Below, one piece after another: positions 35,581 through 47,328 of a stretch of 64,000 nt of DNA. Each line of letters begins with the position of its first letter. Position 1 is the stretch's first letter. The notes beneath the pieces are model-generated. The model did not search any database. It saw nothing but the letters and a program-made list of their open reading frames with translations, and was not told where the DNA came from. The translations under genes were made by a program, and so were the position numbers. Source of the stretch: Distichodus sexfasciatus (Eukaryota; Chordata; Actinopteri; Characiformes; Distichodontidae); assembly GCA_032718565.1 (NCBI GenBank), contig JAVGVS010000098.1, positions 186,001 through 250,000 on the forward strand, given 5' to 3'.

Positions 35581-38500
35581 GAAGAGTTGGACTCTCTGCC
35601 CCTCAGCAGTGTGTTGGAGGTGAAGGCGGTGTTGGACAGCTGTGTGTATAATTCTCTCCTGACCGTCTCTGTTCAGGGTCCCAGCCGACACAACGCAAGC
35701 AGCGTCTTCGTGTTCCAGTCGGACTCTATCAGGGTGAGAAACTCACTGTAAAAAGCATAAAGCTACTTTCATTAATAATTATTAGCGTTATTCCGTAATG
35801 GAATATGCGCTAATGGAGTTAATGGCCTCATAAACGGCCTCCAGTACAAGCAGGTGGACTTTGCACACTGTCCAGGAATAAAACTATGGTATAAAATCAT
35901 GTATCTGTATTCCTCATTGAACACACAAAGGGTGAATCTCATTTCACCTCATGGCCCTATCCTTTAGCCTTTGGCCCTTGGCGTGGAGTGGTAAGGGGCA
36001 GGGGTTAAAATCTACCCCTACAAAATGGGACCCTATTTCATGAACGTGACACATCATCATTAGTCTCTGGTGAATTGTACGTAAGCAGATGCAACCTCTG
36101 GATGTTCTACATGCATCTTAATGATTATAATAATTATTATTTCCATCACATTTTTTTTGGACTATTTTGCCACACTAGCATTTTTTTAATGTGGCGTTTA
36201 TGAAGAATACTACCATACGACTGAAAAGCCAAACTAGACAATACACCAGTAGATTTAACTTTAAATTCTTTATTAATGGAAAAATCATGTCCATATGTTT
36301 ATCTCTATTTCCTTTCTGCAGCCTTGTTGCTGATAGTTTTTCGCGGCGCATTCTGGAAAATGTTACCTACCCCTCTGTTTGGAGTGAGCCTGTGTTTGAA
36401 GGGGTAGTTAGCCCCTCGCCTTACCTCTACCCCTCAGTCTAAACGGGAAGTGGGATGCCCTACCCCTACATGTGAACGTGTAAAACAGAGGGGTAGGGCT
36501 AAGGGGTGAAATGGGATTCACCCTTACATTAGATACAGTGAAAGGTGTTTTTTTTTTTTTTTTTTTCCAGATTGCTTTGTAAAACTGTAGCAACGATGAC
36601 TTTACTGATGTGAACTCCACTTTTGAGGTCCAAATTTTAAATCATTGCTTTTATATATTTCATAGATATACACTTTATAATAAACATTGTAAAGCGCTTT
36701 TTCTGAAGCTGCTCCATCCGGAGATTTCTGAGTAACAGATCAGAAAAAAAACGTATCTAAGAAGAAAGAACGTCATCCCAAAAGTGAAGCACGGTGGTGG
36801 CTGCATCATGTCGTCATGGAAGAATTTGAATGGAATTGAATTGAATTTCATAGAAATGGCAAAATATGTGCATCATATGGTCATAATTGCATTTCATATT
36901 TGCTAAATTAATTAATACAGTATTAATATTTTTACACTGCTGACACCCACACAGGCTCTGAATCGGGGTTCGATTTTGTTCTTTCAGGCCGATTACATCC
37001 AGCGAGATCTCGATCAGGCGCTGCGGAACAGAGGCGAGAAGAGAGACGAGCGCAATGTTAACAGGTAAAATCCAAAATTTGTGGAAGCTGGTGATGGCTG
37101 TAAGAACACTTTGATAAAGCCAGTGATTATGATGATAAGGGAATTTCTTAATTGCTGACAGGGGACGTCACGAGATCCCTGTGATGAAGGACAACAGAAA
37201 CCCAGTCTCACCTCCTGAGCGTAGAGAATGGACACCTGCCCAAGAGTGGAGCGCTCCAGACTATGGTGAGCTGGCACATAGACCATTACGTTAAACAGAT
37301 TTTTTTAAGTATTTAAAAAATAATCGTAATAATCGTCATGGGCAAGATTACGTTGATGCACGATATGGGAATTATAAACCGATGCCGATATCCGATGTTT
37401 TTCATGCTTATATCTACTGATGTAGAGTCAAGGGCGAGCACAGGCAGAGTTCAGCGCGTAAAGACAAGATATTTTGCTCGCCGAAGTTCCACCACACACT
37501 CAGAATTTTGGCACAAAAAATGGCACAGTTCTGGCATTTCTAACACAGCGGCAAGTCAAGCGAGCACGAAGACAAATTTGAGCGAGGGCGGAGAATTTCG
37601 AGATTATTTTAACACAAAATAATGCCATACTTTTTAAGACAGAAGGCGTGGACTGTATAAAATTCCACCTCGGACTTTGGACATGCCTGGCACAAGCGCT
37701 ACCTTTTCCAGCATACAATAAATGTTTCATCAAATATCAGCTGGAAAAATCGGGCAAATCTAAGCATCAGTCCAATGCCAACTGACTCTTAACGGTGTAT
37801 TTGTTTTAGCACATCAATAGTCACGTCATGCTATTTATACTGTGAACTTTGCACTATTGCACATCTCGGTTCAGACTGTACAGTTGGTTGTTTATTTTAG
37901 CCCATTCCACACATCCTCTACTTCCGACTTTTTTCTCATTCTGTCATAAATTCAGGTAAATTCTGTGATGTAAATTTCTATTTTTCCTTTCATACCTGAT
38001 TAGATCCCTATTTCTCTACCTAGTATATTAGCGCCTCATGTCTTTCTACTTTTAGCACCGACCACCACAGAGGACGTACTCGTCAATAAACTTCATTCTG
38101 ATACTGATTGTTTTCTTGTTCAGATGAGAGTCCGAGTCCGACTCCACCGGTGGCCAGGCGGGAGTTACCTGCTCCTCCCCCTCCCATTGAAGCCACACCC
38201 AAACACTATGACCACGCCCCTACACCCCCTACACCCCGCTACACAGAGAAGGACAGGAATGTGGTGAGTGTCTTTAACTTTTACAAATACAAATTTGAGA
38301 AAAGGTTGGAATGAGCTGTCATGGTTTCAGAGTCAGTCCTATATAGACTTTTAAAGATTTTGATAATTAAAGGATTTACAAATCTGATGTTTATTTTATG
38401 ATCCGATACTCAAACCCCAAACGAGATTTTTCCTAACGTGTGTTGTGTAGTCATTTAATATTCAAGACATCGAGACTGCAGCTTGACAAAACTTCTTTTC

Positions 38501-41500
38501 CTACACAAGACTTAACAAAACAAAATACATTAAAGTCAAAGTTTGTAAAGACTTAAACCTTCACTTAAAATCGAGTCAAATGTGTAAAAATTCAAGAAAG
38601 CTGTTAGCGCTCTCTAGTGGGTAACCCACACATTTACAACGCTCATAACATGGTTAAAGCACCCCCTGGTGGTCCGCGGTGGCAATGCAGGTGGTCCGTG
38701 ACATGCAGTCCAGTTTCACCACTGAACTCACTTTTTACAAATTATTTCCTTATATTTCTTTTTCTAAACATTTACAGATGATTTGGGCATCTTTTTGGGT
38801 TTTTTTGGTAATTAACATTTTTATTAATTTTTGACAGTAAAACCTCAATTCAAAGAGGAAAAAATATATAATAATAGTAATAATGATAATAATAAAAAGA
38901 AAAAAGAAAACAGTAACTAAGTACTGTTTTAATTTACTTGAGTACTGTACTTAAGTAGAGTTGTTGAGTATCTGTATCTGTGTTCACTTGAGTAGTATTT
39001 TATTTGGAAACTTATGACTTCCACTTCACTACATTTCTATCAAGGTTCTCGTTACTCGTTACTTTCAAACCTGTGTAGGAAGTGGATGTTATTCCCCCTT
39101 TTCTAAAAGGTGATTTGTTGTTTGGCAGGTGACAGTCTGTCAGGAATCAGCAGGGTTACGTCACGCCTGTAGACTGTAGCTGTAAAACCAAGTTCAGACA
39201 GTTCTGCTGTTTTCTGTCTTGATTAAAACATTGTTGCTGTTGGAAGCTCATGAAGCTGTAAGTGTAGAGCTGGGTTTTAAGCAGGTTGGAATGTTGATGT
39301 TATGTTGTAAGCTGTATTTACAGCTACTGCGCTGTCGTCCTGCGTAGCTACTTTGCCCACCTCTGAACATTGGCATGTATAATATAAAAAACAATGGCTG
39401 TTTAGTCGCAGTCACAGAAGTGCTGAAACTTGGTCTAGTCCTTCCTTCCAGATATATATCTACTACCCATAGTCTTTTCACATGATGCAATTTCCATCAT
39501 TAAAACCTTCCACATGTTTAGCGTGGGAGTCTGAGGCTCCTTCCAACACTTCAGAATCAGACGTGCACAAGATATTAGCCCTGTTTTTACCACTCTAAAC
39601 ACACGTTTACTTAAATTGGGTGATTTGGGCATCTTTATGAATAATGAATTTAATGCAAACATCTAAAAGATAATATAAAAAAAATCAGCACAGTGGGCCG
39701 CAGAGTACTGCTTAGTCTGAATGTTGATCTGGTTTAAAGGATCTATCTCTCACCGTTGCTTTTTTAATCGGCAGCTCTAAGAGATTACTTGCGCCGATAA
39801 TATTAGCACACAATTTTTTTTGTTCAGTTTAACAATATTGTGACTTATCCTTCAGGATATACTCAACCACCTGATTAATGATATTGAGATGTTTGTGGAC
39901 GCGCTGAGTGAGGTGGTGCCGAATCTGGACAAGAAAAAGAAGAAGAAGAAGAAGAAAAAAGGTGAAAATAAACTGAGACAAGTGATGAACATTCTATGAG
40001 AAAGCTGGCGTTTACACTTTCCCCCGTGTTGGTGTGTGTGTGTGTGTGTGTGTGTGAGAACAGTACCGGGCCTGCCGTCTAACGAGGAGTTTATAATCTG
40101 TATGCAGAAAATCAAAATGGCATTCAACCTGCTGGTTGGTCTTTACTTTATTCACTCCATTTATTCACTTCATCCTTAAACATAATGTCAGATTCACCAA
40201 CACTCCCCCTCCTCCTCCTCCTCCTCCTCCTCCTCCTCTCTCTCTCTGTCACTTTCAGGGGCAGCTGAATGGTCATATAAAGGATCCCAGTGCCCCTGAT
40301 GTTGCACACGGTCTCTTCTCTGTTCTGGAACTGGTATGAAAACACCTCAGTCAACCAGGGCTGCAATAACTAATCAATATAATCAGTGATTCAAATCGCT
40401 GCCAGCTGATTTACTTATCGGTTAGTTATTTCTGTCATTACGTTGCCTATGTCACCATGTCATTTCATAAAGAAATGTTACTGGCGTCATTAAGTCAATT
40501 TGATAACAATGCTTGTGCTGGCCGATAAAGTCTCACAAATCTTCAGAAATTATTTTTCAGATAATGATGGCTTAATGGCCTAAAGTTCAATAAAGAATTG
40601 TGAAACTGACAGAGTGTTAAGACTCACAAATTATAAATGTCATTGAATTGATGTTTCTTAAAAATATGTAAATATTAAAACTATTTGACATATAGAACAG
40701 TTAAATAAAAAGCGTAATTATATCTTTTATGCACGTTTTCCTTTGCATGTATTAAAACAACTACGTAATCAATTAATTAAGTAATTGATTATCAAAATAT
40801 CTGCAGCTCTACAATCAAGATTACACACACATTCACAAACACTTGAGCTGTGGTTACCGTGTTGTGCGTGTGCAGATTGTGGGTGAGTGTGACGATGAGC
40901 TACCGCCGTCAGTTGTGGCTCCGCTCTTGGAGCCGGAGTGTGTGCGTTTCCTGAGCCAGGAGGCCACAGAGGAGGAGGATCAACTCTGGCAGTTGCTCGG
41001 AGACGCCTGGAACATCCCCAGGTAGTTCACATCTCCATCATCACCATCAAAAAGTATTCAGATTCTTAAATCGGCCATGTAAGAGCTCGGGGTGGACGTC
41101 TCCTGGCCTGTTGTCTTTAACCTGCTGTGTACCAGCAATCACCTGGTTCTCGTCGTCATTATTCCTTCTTCTTCCTAATTCGTCCTTTTCTTGGCCTCAA
41201 GGGGGCGCCACCGTTATGGCTGTTATTCCCTAAAAACTCACTTCTTCTCTGTAGCTTTTGAGTGTGGCTAATTGAATGCCCTCAGCGCGTAATTTGGCCC
41301 AAAGTGTGGTTTTAGTTGTCAGCGTTGTGCGGCACTTTGGGCTAAATGCTGTTGTTTAAATGTACTTAATTAATTGGGGCAGTTGGTGGCGTAACGGTAG
41401 GGTGTTCGCCCCGTGATCAGAAGGTCGCAGGTTTGAATCCAGAGCCAGTAAAGGTACCACTGAGGTACTCATGAGCAAGATACCGTCCCCAAGCCCTGCT

Positions 41501-44500
41501 CCCCGGGCACTTGTTAGCTGCCCACTGCTCCTTCACGGATGGGTCAAATGCAGAGGTCACATTTGGTTGTGGTGCACTGTGTGCTGTGTTGTGGTGTGTT
41601 CACAATGACAAATAATCACTCACTCATTTTCAAGTTTCACTTTACCTGGCTGTTTTGGCCACAAGCATAAGAGGCCACATTATTTGGGTTGTCATTCCCT
41701 ATTTTGATCACAAGGGAGCGTCTCCGTTAAAGAGAGCTGTGCTATTACATTTCTTGTGGTTACTGACGTGAGCTTAACATTAATTCAGCAGCTCATAGTT
41801 TAACAGCCTACATTCAGGAAAAACATCTATAAACAGCCTTTTATTTATCCTTTTTTCACTTTATAACTTTTTCACTCTTATGCCTTTCTACTTTTTACTG
41901 TTTCTTCAGGAATTGCTCTAGTAGTTAGGATACTCGCCTAGTGGTTTGAATCCTACATCCAGCACCTTGGATAAGAGCTGTAAATAGAACTGAAACTGCA
42001 GTAGGTTTTCACAACTAGGAACTAACCTAGTTAACTCTTACCAGAAGGTGATTAAGTTTTCTGTCTCTAGTAGACTACTTTATGACTTTGTGTCACCCTG
42101 CAGGTGAGGTCAGGGGGCTATTGCTGAAAAGCTAAACGAAGTAATCCATTGTGAGAGAAGGAGAGAGCGTGGAAATGTACATAAAAATTGGAAGAACTCA
42201 TGAATTTGAGTATGTTACAGTTAATGATGTAAAGAAAACCATCAGTTGTAGAGTTTTTACACCCTGAAAATGCTTTCTTCTGTGAAAATTGCAACAAATT
42301 TATTGGAGCATGTGAAGTTATATGGCAGGGAAACTCTTTTAGGGAAATGGGAGCTAGTATGAAAAAATGCAGTAAGACATTGTTTTGTCAACCAGTTTTC
42401 TCTAGTTATTACTTTTTAAAGAGCTAATAATAAAAAAGTGTGACTGTGAGGTTTGTGTGTTTCAGTACCCAGTGGCCTGAGGATGATGAAGATATTCCCA
42501 CCTTCACTCCCGTGTTTAATGACGGCTGGACGCCACCAGAAGTCACACAGACGCAGAGCAAACCGATGAGCCGGCAGGAGAGTCAGCGATCTGCAGCAGC
42601 CCCGGTACACTCCTGGCTTTCAACATTTTCCTTAAAACCATTTTTCCTTATGAGCCCCAGTCCTCACAAAAATCTGACAAACCTCAGGCTTTCCTGACAA
42701 CATCAGAGCCACCTGAAAACACACGTAAAAACACACTTCCTCTAATAAATGCTTTGTTGTATTACAGAGTATCAACTCATGGCAGCCTCCTCAGACCAGG
42801 TACACACACACACACACACACACACACAGGAGCATGTTGCAACATCTACTTACCTACTTTTTTTGGTATCATTGTAGTAATGGGTGTGTATTTGTGTATG
42901 GTGCAGTGAGGTGGAGGAGGTGCTGCCCTCCAGCTACATGACTGTGATGTATGACTTCAGAAAAAGGAATGACCGAGAGCTGAGTGTGTCGAAAGGAGAG
43001 GTGGTGGTGGTGAGCCAACACGTTCATCGCACTCTCTTATTCATCCTTCGTCAAATTCACATATTCAAATATCTTTTATGTTTTAATGATCCTACTAACA
43101 CTATCCACGTTCTGCATATGTAGGAGTTAGTTCACATTAAAGCTAGATGTGTTCTTTATAAAATATTAAGACATAAAGTGTTGTACTCAACACAGAAATA
43201 AGGATGTGTGTGATTTCCGTAGCTCTTGGACATGTCTAAACGCTGGTGGAAGGTGAGGAACAGCCGCGGGGAGGAAGGTTTCGTTCCCAACAACGTGTTA
43301 AAGTCTCCAGACAGCGAAGAGAGACAGGTGTGTACAGTACAGTGCTACTGCAGCGTCCGCCTCTCACAAACACACACTCCTGCAATCATGTTACGACACT
43401 TCCACCGACTCATATTACAGCTAGATGTAAATAATACCACAGCTACACCTCACCCTAAAACGCTGCATCATTTATATTTTATGGAATCTGGTCCTCTCAT
43501 TAAAAATGTCCTCACAAAGCTGCAGTAGAAAAGTCTCACCATTGTCAGGGGTTCTCATCTTTGACAGGATAATCTTTTAGGTTCTCACAACAGTCTAAAC
43601 GCTGGCCCCCGCACAATTAAAATCATCCCTGTTAACTCTTTGAATAAGTGAATGAGTGCTTGGGGACGGTACCTTGCTCATGAGTACCTCAGTGTGGTAC
43701 CTTTACCGATCTGGGACTTGAACCAGCAACCCACCGATCACAGGGCCAACTCTCTAACCATTACAATACCAACTTCTCCTTCTTTTAAAACTACATATCG
43801 TCGCTGTCGGGCAGAAACCTTTTATGTACAAAACGGTTATTTTTCAGGAAATGGAAAAAACATTGAACATTGTATGTAAATATATGAACAAGCTGTTTTC
43901 AACACTTTTCATTGGTTAAATATTTTTTTAACTGTCAGCCCAACGTGAAGACTGACCAATAGAATTGTTTTGTGTCAAAAAATAAAAATGACAAAATGGA
44001 CTTCCGCCCGACAGAGGCGATATTTATTTAAGTGAGAGTACGTATTTAGTTGTGCCTATGTTCTCCTCTCTGTCGAAAAAGCTATGTACCTGAGTCATAT
44101 ATATATAGTCATACATTAAAAAATCCTGATGAATGTGTTGTAACCAGTAGCTTGTGCACCTGCAGGAAGCTGAGAGCAGCCCCACACTGACCCGTAAGTC
44201 CAGGCCGGAGGAGGTGAAGGCCTGGCTGGAGTACAAGGGCTTCAGTAAAATGTGAGAAAACTGAACCTGTTAAAAGACACACAACAAAATAACCTTTATC
44301 TTATTTAGATTAGAAAGTTTAGATGATTTCATTAGCATTATGATGTGTGTCTGTTTGTAGCACAGTCCGGTGTCTGGGAGGCCTCAGTGGAGCGATGCTG
44401 TTGGGGATGACGCGAGAGGAGCTGAAAATCGTGTGTCCGGAAGAAGGAGGCAGAGTTTATTACCAACTACAGAACGTCAAATCAGCTCTCGCTGTGAGTA

Positions 44501-44796
44501 CACACACATACAAACACGTTTACTTCACTATACTTTTGGGGACATTCCATAGACATAATGATTAGTGTAGCTAAATAAATAATTATTACCCTTAAACCAT
44601 AACCTCTGCAATGAATTTTAGCAAAATGGCGACGGCATTTGTTGTCCAGAACGGTAGATCGGTCCCAGGTCTGTCCTGCAGGTGTAGAGTCTGAAATTTG
44701 CCTCCAAATTTAACCTGTCAGAAACATGCGCATTCATATGCTCACTGCTGCGTGTTTTGTCTGCAGCTGGCCAGAGAGGTGAGTCCTCAGGTCTGA
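35581..44796 (+). CDS. eps8l3: EPS8-like protein 3, N terminus missing or decayed
   Basis: A cytoplasmic adaptor of the EPS8 family, which links receptor signalling to Rac and actin. Fifteen exons join in phase: 35581-35733, 36988-37064, 37162-37265, 38124-38263, 39856-39961, 40064-40134, 40259-40333, 40876-41021, 42466-42604, 42768-42799, 42907-43009, 43223-43327, 44166-44251, 44361-44493 and 44767-44796. They give 499 residues. In order: second half of the PTB domain (EELDSLPLSSVLEVKAVLD), a proline-rich linker (PTPPVARRELPAPPPP), a helical region (DILNHLINDIEMFVDAL, then VPGLPSNEEFIICMQKIKMA), an SH3 domain (YMTVMYDFRKRNDRELSV to RWWKVRNSRGEEGFVPNNVL) and a C-terminal SAM-like effector domain (RPEEVKAWLEYKGFS to LLGMTREELKIVCPEE). 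Human EPS8L3 has about 593 residues; the missing part is the N terminus and the start of PTB. The linkage to ampd2 matches human 1p13.3 and supports L3 over L1/L2. Confidence 0.92.
35928..36525. repeat. Inverted-terminal dispersed element in an eps8l3 intron
   Basis: Starts AAGGGTGAATCTCATTTCAC and ends with the near-perfect inverse GTGAAATGGGATTCACCCTT. Blocks of GGGGTAGGGCTAAGGGG recur inside. No clear target duplication was found. The right part is related to 395-537. Confidence 0.65.
36783..36812 (+). mobile_element. Relic of a Tc1 transposase
   Basis: GTGAAGCACGGTGGTGGCTG and the following bases read VKHGGGCIM, the transposase motif of Tc1/mariner elements (usually VKHGGGSVM or similar). 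Only a few tens of bases are recognisable. Confidence 0.6.
38930..39366. mobile_element. hAT-type element remnant with one clear terminus
   Basis: Ends in TAGCTACTTTGCCCACCTCTG, the inverse of the CAGAGGTGGG terminus at 29209. It contains the same ACTTGAGTA-type motifs near 38937 and 38987. The other end is not recognisable. Confidence 0.65.
40032..40056. repeat. (GT)n tract before an eps8l3 acceptor
   Basis: The run GTGTGTGTGTGTGTGTGTGA stands directly before GAACAG|TACCGG, the acceptor of exon 40064-40134. It replaces the usual pyrimidine tract. Confidence 0.9.
40207..40248 (+). repeat. (CCT)n then (CT)n tract before an eps8l3 acceptor
   Basis: Ten or so CCT triplets pass into CTCTCTCT and lead to CACTTTCAG, the acceptor of exon 40259-40333. 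They serve as its polypyrimidine tract. Confidence 0.9.
40358..40811. repeat. Degenerate MITE in an eps8l3 intron
   Basis: Begins CAGGGCTGCAATAACTAATC and ends GATTATCAAAATATCTGCAG then CTCT, roughly inverse to the start. The form is that of the common fish hAT element with GGGCTGCAACTAA ends. The copy is old and no target duplication can be read. Confidence 0.55.
41381..41625 (+). repeat. Full-length tRNA-derived SINE
   Basis: The head GGGGCAGTTGGTGGCGTAAC has an A-box-like TGGCGTAACGG; the B-box-like GGTTTGAATCC follows about 40 bases later. The body holds AAAGGTACCACTGAGGTACT and CTGCTCCTTCACGGATGGGT, and the tail ends GACAAATAATCACTCACTC. It is the best copy of the family in the window. 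It could be mistaken for a tRNA gene, but the head does not fold to an acceptor stem. Confidence 0.9.
42802..42828. repeat. (CA)n directly after an eps8l3 donor
   Basis: The exon ending at 42799 is followed by GTACACACACACACACACAC, so the donor runs straight into the microsatellite. Confidence 0.9.
43655..43785 (-). repeat. Partial SINE copy
   Basis: The minus strand reads from a degraded head (GAAGTTGGTATTGTAATGG) through GGTTCAAGTCCCAGATCGG to GAGGTACTCATGAGCAAGG, then stops after the first third of the body. Same family as 41381-41625. Confidence 0.75.
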
Positions 44797-45071
44797 GAGC
44801 TGTGGAGATGAACCTGAGCAGCCAGGGACGTGGGACTACATGTATGATTGATGAACACCACCATACATTTACACACACACACTTTATCCTTCCTCAGAGG
44901 GATCCGCTTATGGAACTACAGCACCTCCATTTCACAAAATGCCTAAAAGTCACTGGATAATCATCATATTTATTAACTCTGAGTTGGAGCAAAAATAGTA
45001 ATAATTTCTATTTTACTTTGCTGTGTTTTGTCTGAATGTATTAAGAAAGACAGCAGACACTCTTTTCATGC

Positions 45072-45077
45072 TTTATT
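45072..45077 (-). terminator. Candidate ampd2 polyadenylation signal
   Basis: TTTATT on the plus strand is AATAAA for ampd2, about 3.2 kb after its stop codon. Nearer candidates were not obvious. The convergent eps8l3 stop codon is only 275 bp away. Confidence 0.4.
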
Positions 45078-45924
45078 CGATTTTAACAGTACGAGTGAAC
45101 ATTTCCGTACAGGAGCATTCAACAGTCTGTGAAACACTGGCATGAATCTTCAGCCGTGTGGGGGCTGCCGGGTGTCCAAATCAAACGGCTTAAACAAGAA
45201 TAATTAAAACAAATCTTACAAGTCTACGAAACAGAATTGTGTAAAGTAGAACAAGAACAAATGTAAATAAAGTTTGATAAAAGTGATCAAGTTTGTTCCT
45301 TTGATTGATTTTTTTTTTTTTTTAAAGGTTTCAAAAACATTTCGTCCAAATGGGATTTGTGGATTCCTATTTCCTGTGCTAAAATAACTAATAAAAACAT
45401 GAACCCGGTCTAATCTTCCACACACTGAAAAGCCGACAGGCTTTACCTTGAAAACTATTATAGCCTTTTGGAATATGAAGCCCATAAACATGTTTAAAAC
45501 GGGAACTGTCTTCAGAAACTCCAGCTTTGTAATCTGTCTGCTGCATGTTACTGCCTCAACACGACCACATCTGCATTGCAACACAAACGCCCCGCTATCA
45601 CCAGAACGGCTCCGTTTTAAACTGTATGATCATAATTTTATAAAATCCTATCGCTAACCCCTAAAAAATACTCTTCACATCAAATCAAATATCTTTATGC
45701 TCTCTATAACGTGATCATAGAACAGAACTGTGTGTGTGTGTGTGTTAGCTTTATGTCATTTTGTATTATTTTCCACTGAACTACACCATTTAATGATGGC
45801 GCGGGGCTACCAGTAGGGTCACTAATAAACTCTGCAGGGCGTTATTATATTTAATATTTCTGTTCCCATTTTACAAAATAACTTAAATGCTCTTGATAAT
45901 CCTCCCATTCTTCACCAATCTGTT

Positions 45925-46760
45925 CCCAGACTTATATACTACACCCTTAAACCCTACCCCTGTAGCCTGCAGTCTCTACCCTAGTCTTACAGTCTTCTGT
46001 GAACCCCTGTACCCTACAGTCCCTTTACTGTACCCTACAACCCACCTACCCCACTAGTGTAAGGCCTGACACTGGCATAAAGGAGTGCAGGATTAGGGTA
46101 TAGGGGTAGTGCTGTAGGGTACAGGTCTATACACTACAGCCCTACCTCGGTGTCCCACAACACTACACCTACACCCTAATTTTACAGCCCTATATGCCAC
46201 ATTTATATACCCAACAGCCCCCTGGCGCCCTATAGCACAATACCCTACAGCCCTACCCTTGTAGCCTACAGTTCTATACCCTACAACCTACCCCTGTTCC
46301 CAACATTTCTACGCTTGTACCCTACAGACCTACCCAGTACCCTACAGTTCTATACCCTACAACCTACCCCTGTACCCGACATTCCTACCCTTGTACCCTA
46401 CAGACCTACCCTGTACCCTACAGTTCTACCCTGTACCCTACAGGTCTAAACCCTACCCTACCCTATATCTACCCCTGTACCCTATAGCTCTTCCCTTGTA
46501 CAATACAGCCCTACCCTTAACCCTAGAGCATTATAACCTACCTCTACACCCTAATCTTACAGCTCTATGTTTATACACTACACTCTCAAACTCTAGGAGC
46601 CTCACCCTTGTCTCTTACAGTCCAATTCCTACTATCCTACCCCTGTACCCTACAGCCCTACCCTTAAACTAACAGCCCTGCACACTATAGTTTGAGCCCT
46701 GCACCCTAAACTTACAAGCCTGCACACTACAGCCCTATTGTAGCTTAAACACATCCACCC
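45925..46760. repeat. Degenerate minisatellite of CCCTACAG-type units
   Basis: Irregular units such as GTACCCTACAG, CCCTACCCTTGTA and TTCTATACCCTACAACC recur for more than 800 bases, in 13- to 30-base spacing. Open frames across it (YPVPYRSKPYP-like) are repeat artefacts. It lies in the presumed ampd2 3' UTR and continues for a short way past the MITE at 46768-46947. Confidence 0.85.
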
Positions 46761-46767
46761 TATATAC

Positions 46768-46947
46768 CAGGGGTGGGCACTTCCGGTCCTGGAGGGCCGG
46801 TGTCCTGGAGGTTTTCCATCCAACCTGATGAGTATCTTCTGGTGATTGTCTACCTGAGACCAGGTGTGGTCCCCAATGTTCTAAAATCAAGTACGATGGA
46901 AAACCTCCAGGACACTGGCCCTCCAGGACCGGAAGTGCCCACCCCTG
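46768..46947. mobile_element. hAT MITE (180 bp) with perfect 8-bp duplication
   Basis: Begins CAGGGGTGGGCACTTCCGGT and ends with the exact inverse ACCGGAAGTGCCCACCCCTG. The inverted similarity runs about 50 bases inwards. CTATATAC stands on both sides (46760-46767 and 46948-46955). The match of ends and duplications points to a fairly recent insertion into the minisatellite. Confidence 0.95.
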
Positions 46948-47328
46948 CTATATACCCTGCCCCTATACACTAACCCCTAGCAGTGGTGCGGCTCAAACAC
47001 ACATGTAGTCGGGCTACAGGTGTGTGTGTTGTGTGTGGCGTGTGTAAGACAGATACGTGGCAAACGCTACAACACATGCAGCTCTGATCAGACATTTCGG
47101 GTTGGATGTAAACGGTCAGATTTGTTTTCCTTCGGTCTCTGCCACTGGTAAACAAACATCATTAAAAAGAGCAGAAACCCAATTCAAATAAAATATCACA
47201 TACTGTACACGTGAGACAAGCGATCACACTGGCTCATCACAGTGGTGCGTGTTTCTCTACGAATGGAACATGGTCAGTTGTGCAAGTTTTCTTTCTTAAG
47301 GCAGCAAGACTCTGAAAGGGATTCACTT

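Noticed and set aside
37338..37622. 95-codon open frame in an eps8l3 intron
   Set aside because: There is no recognised motif; surrounding CCGATGCCGATATCCGATG resembles transposon ends, so it is probably repeat DNA.
46260..46480. Possible interstitial telomere repeat because of the CCCTA motifs
   Set aside because: The units are CCCTACAG and CCCTACC rather than CCCTAA, with irregular spacing.
46391..46672. Open frame of Tyr/Pro/Leu repeats
   Set aside because: It follows the CCCTACAG minisatellite unit and has no start context or homologue.
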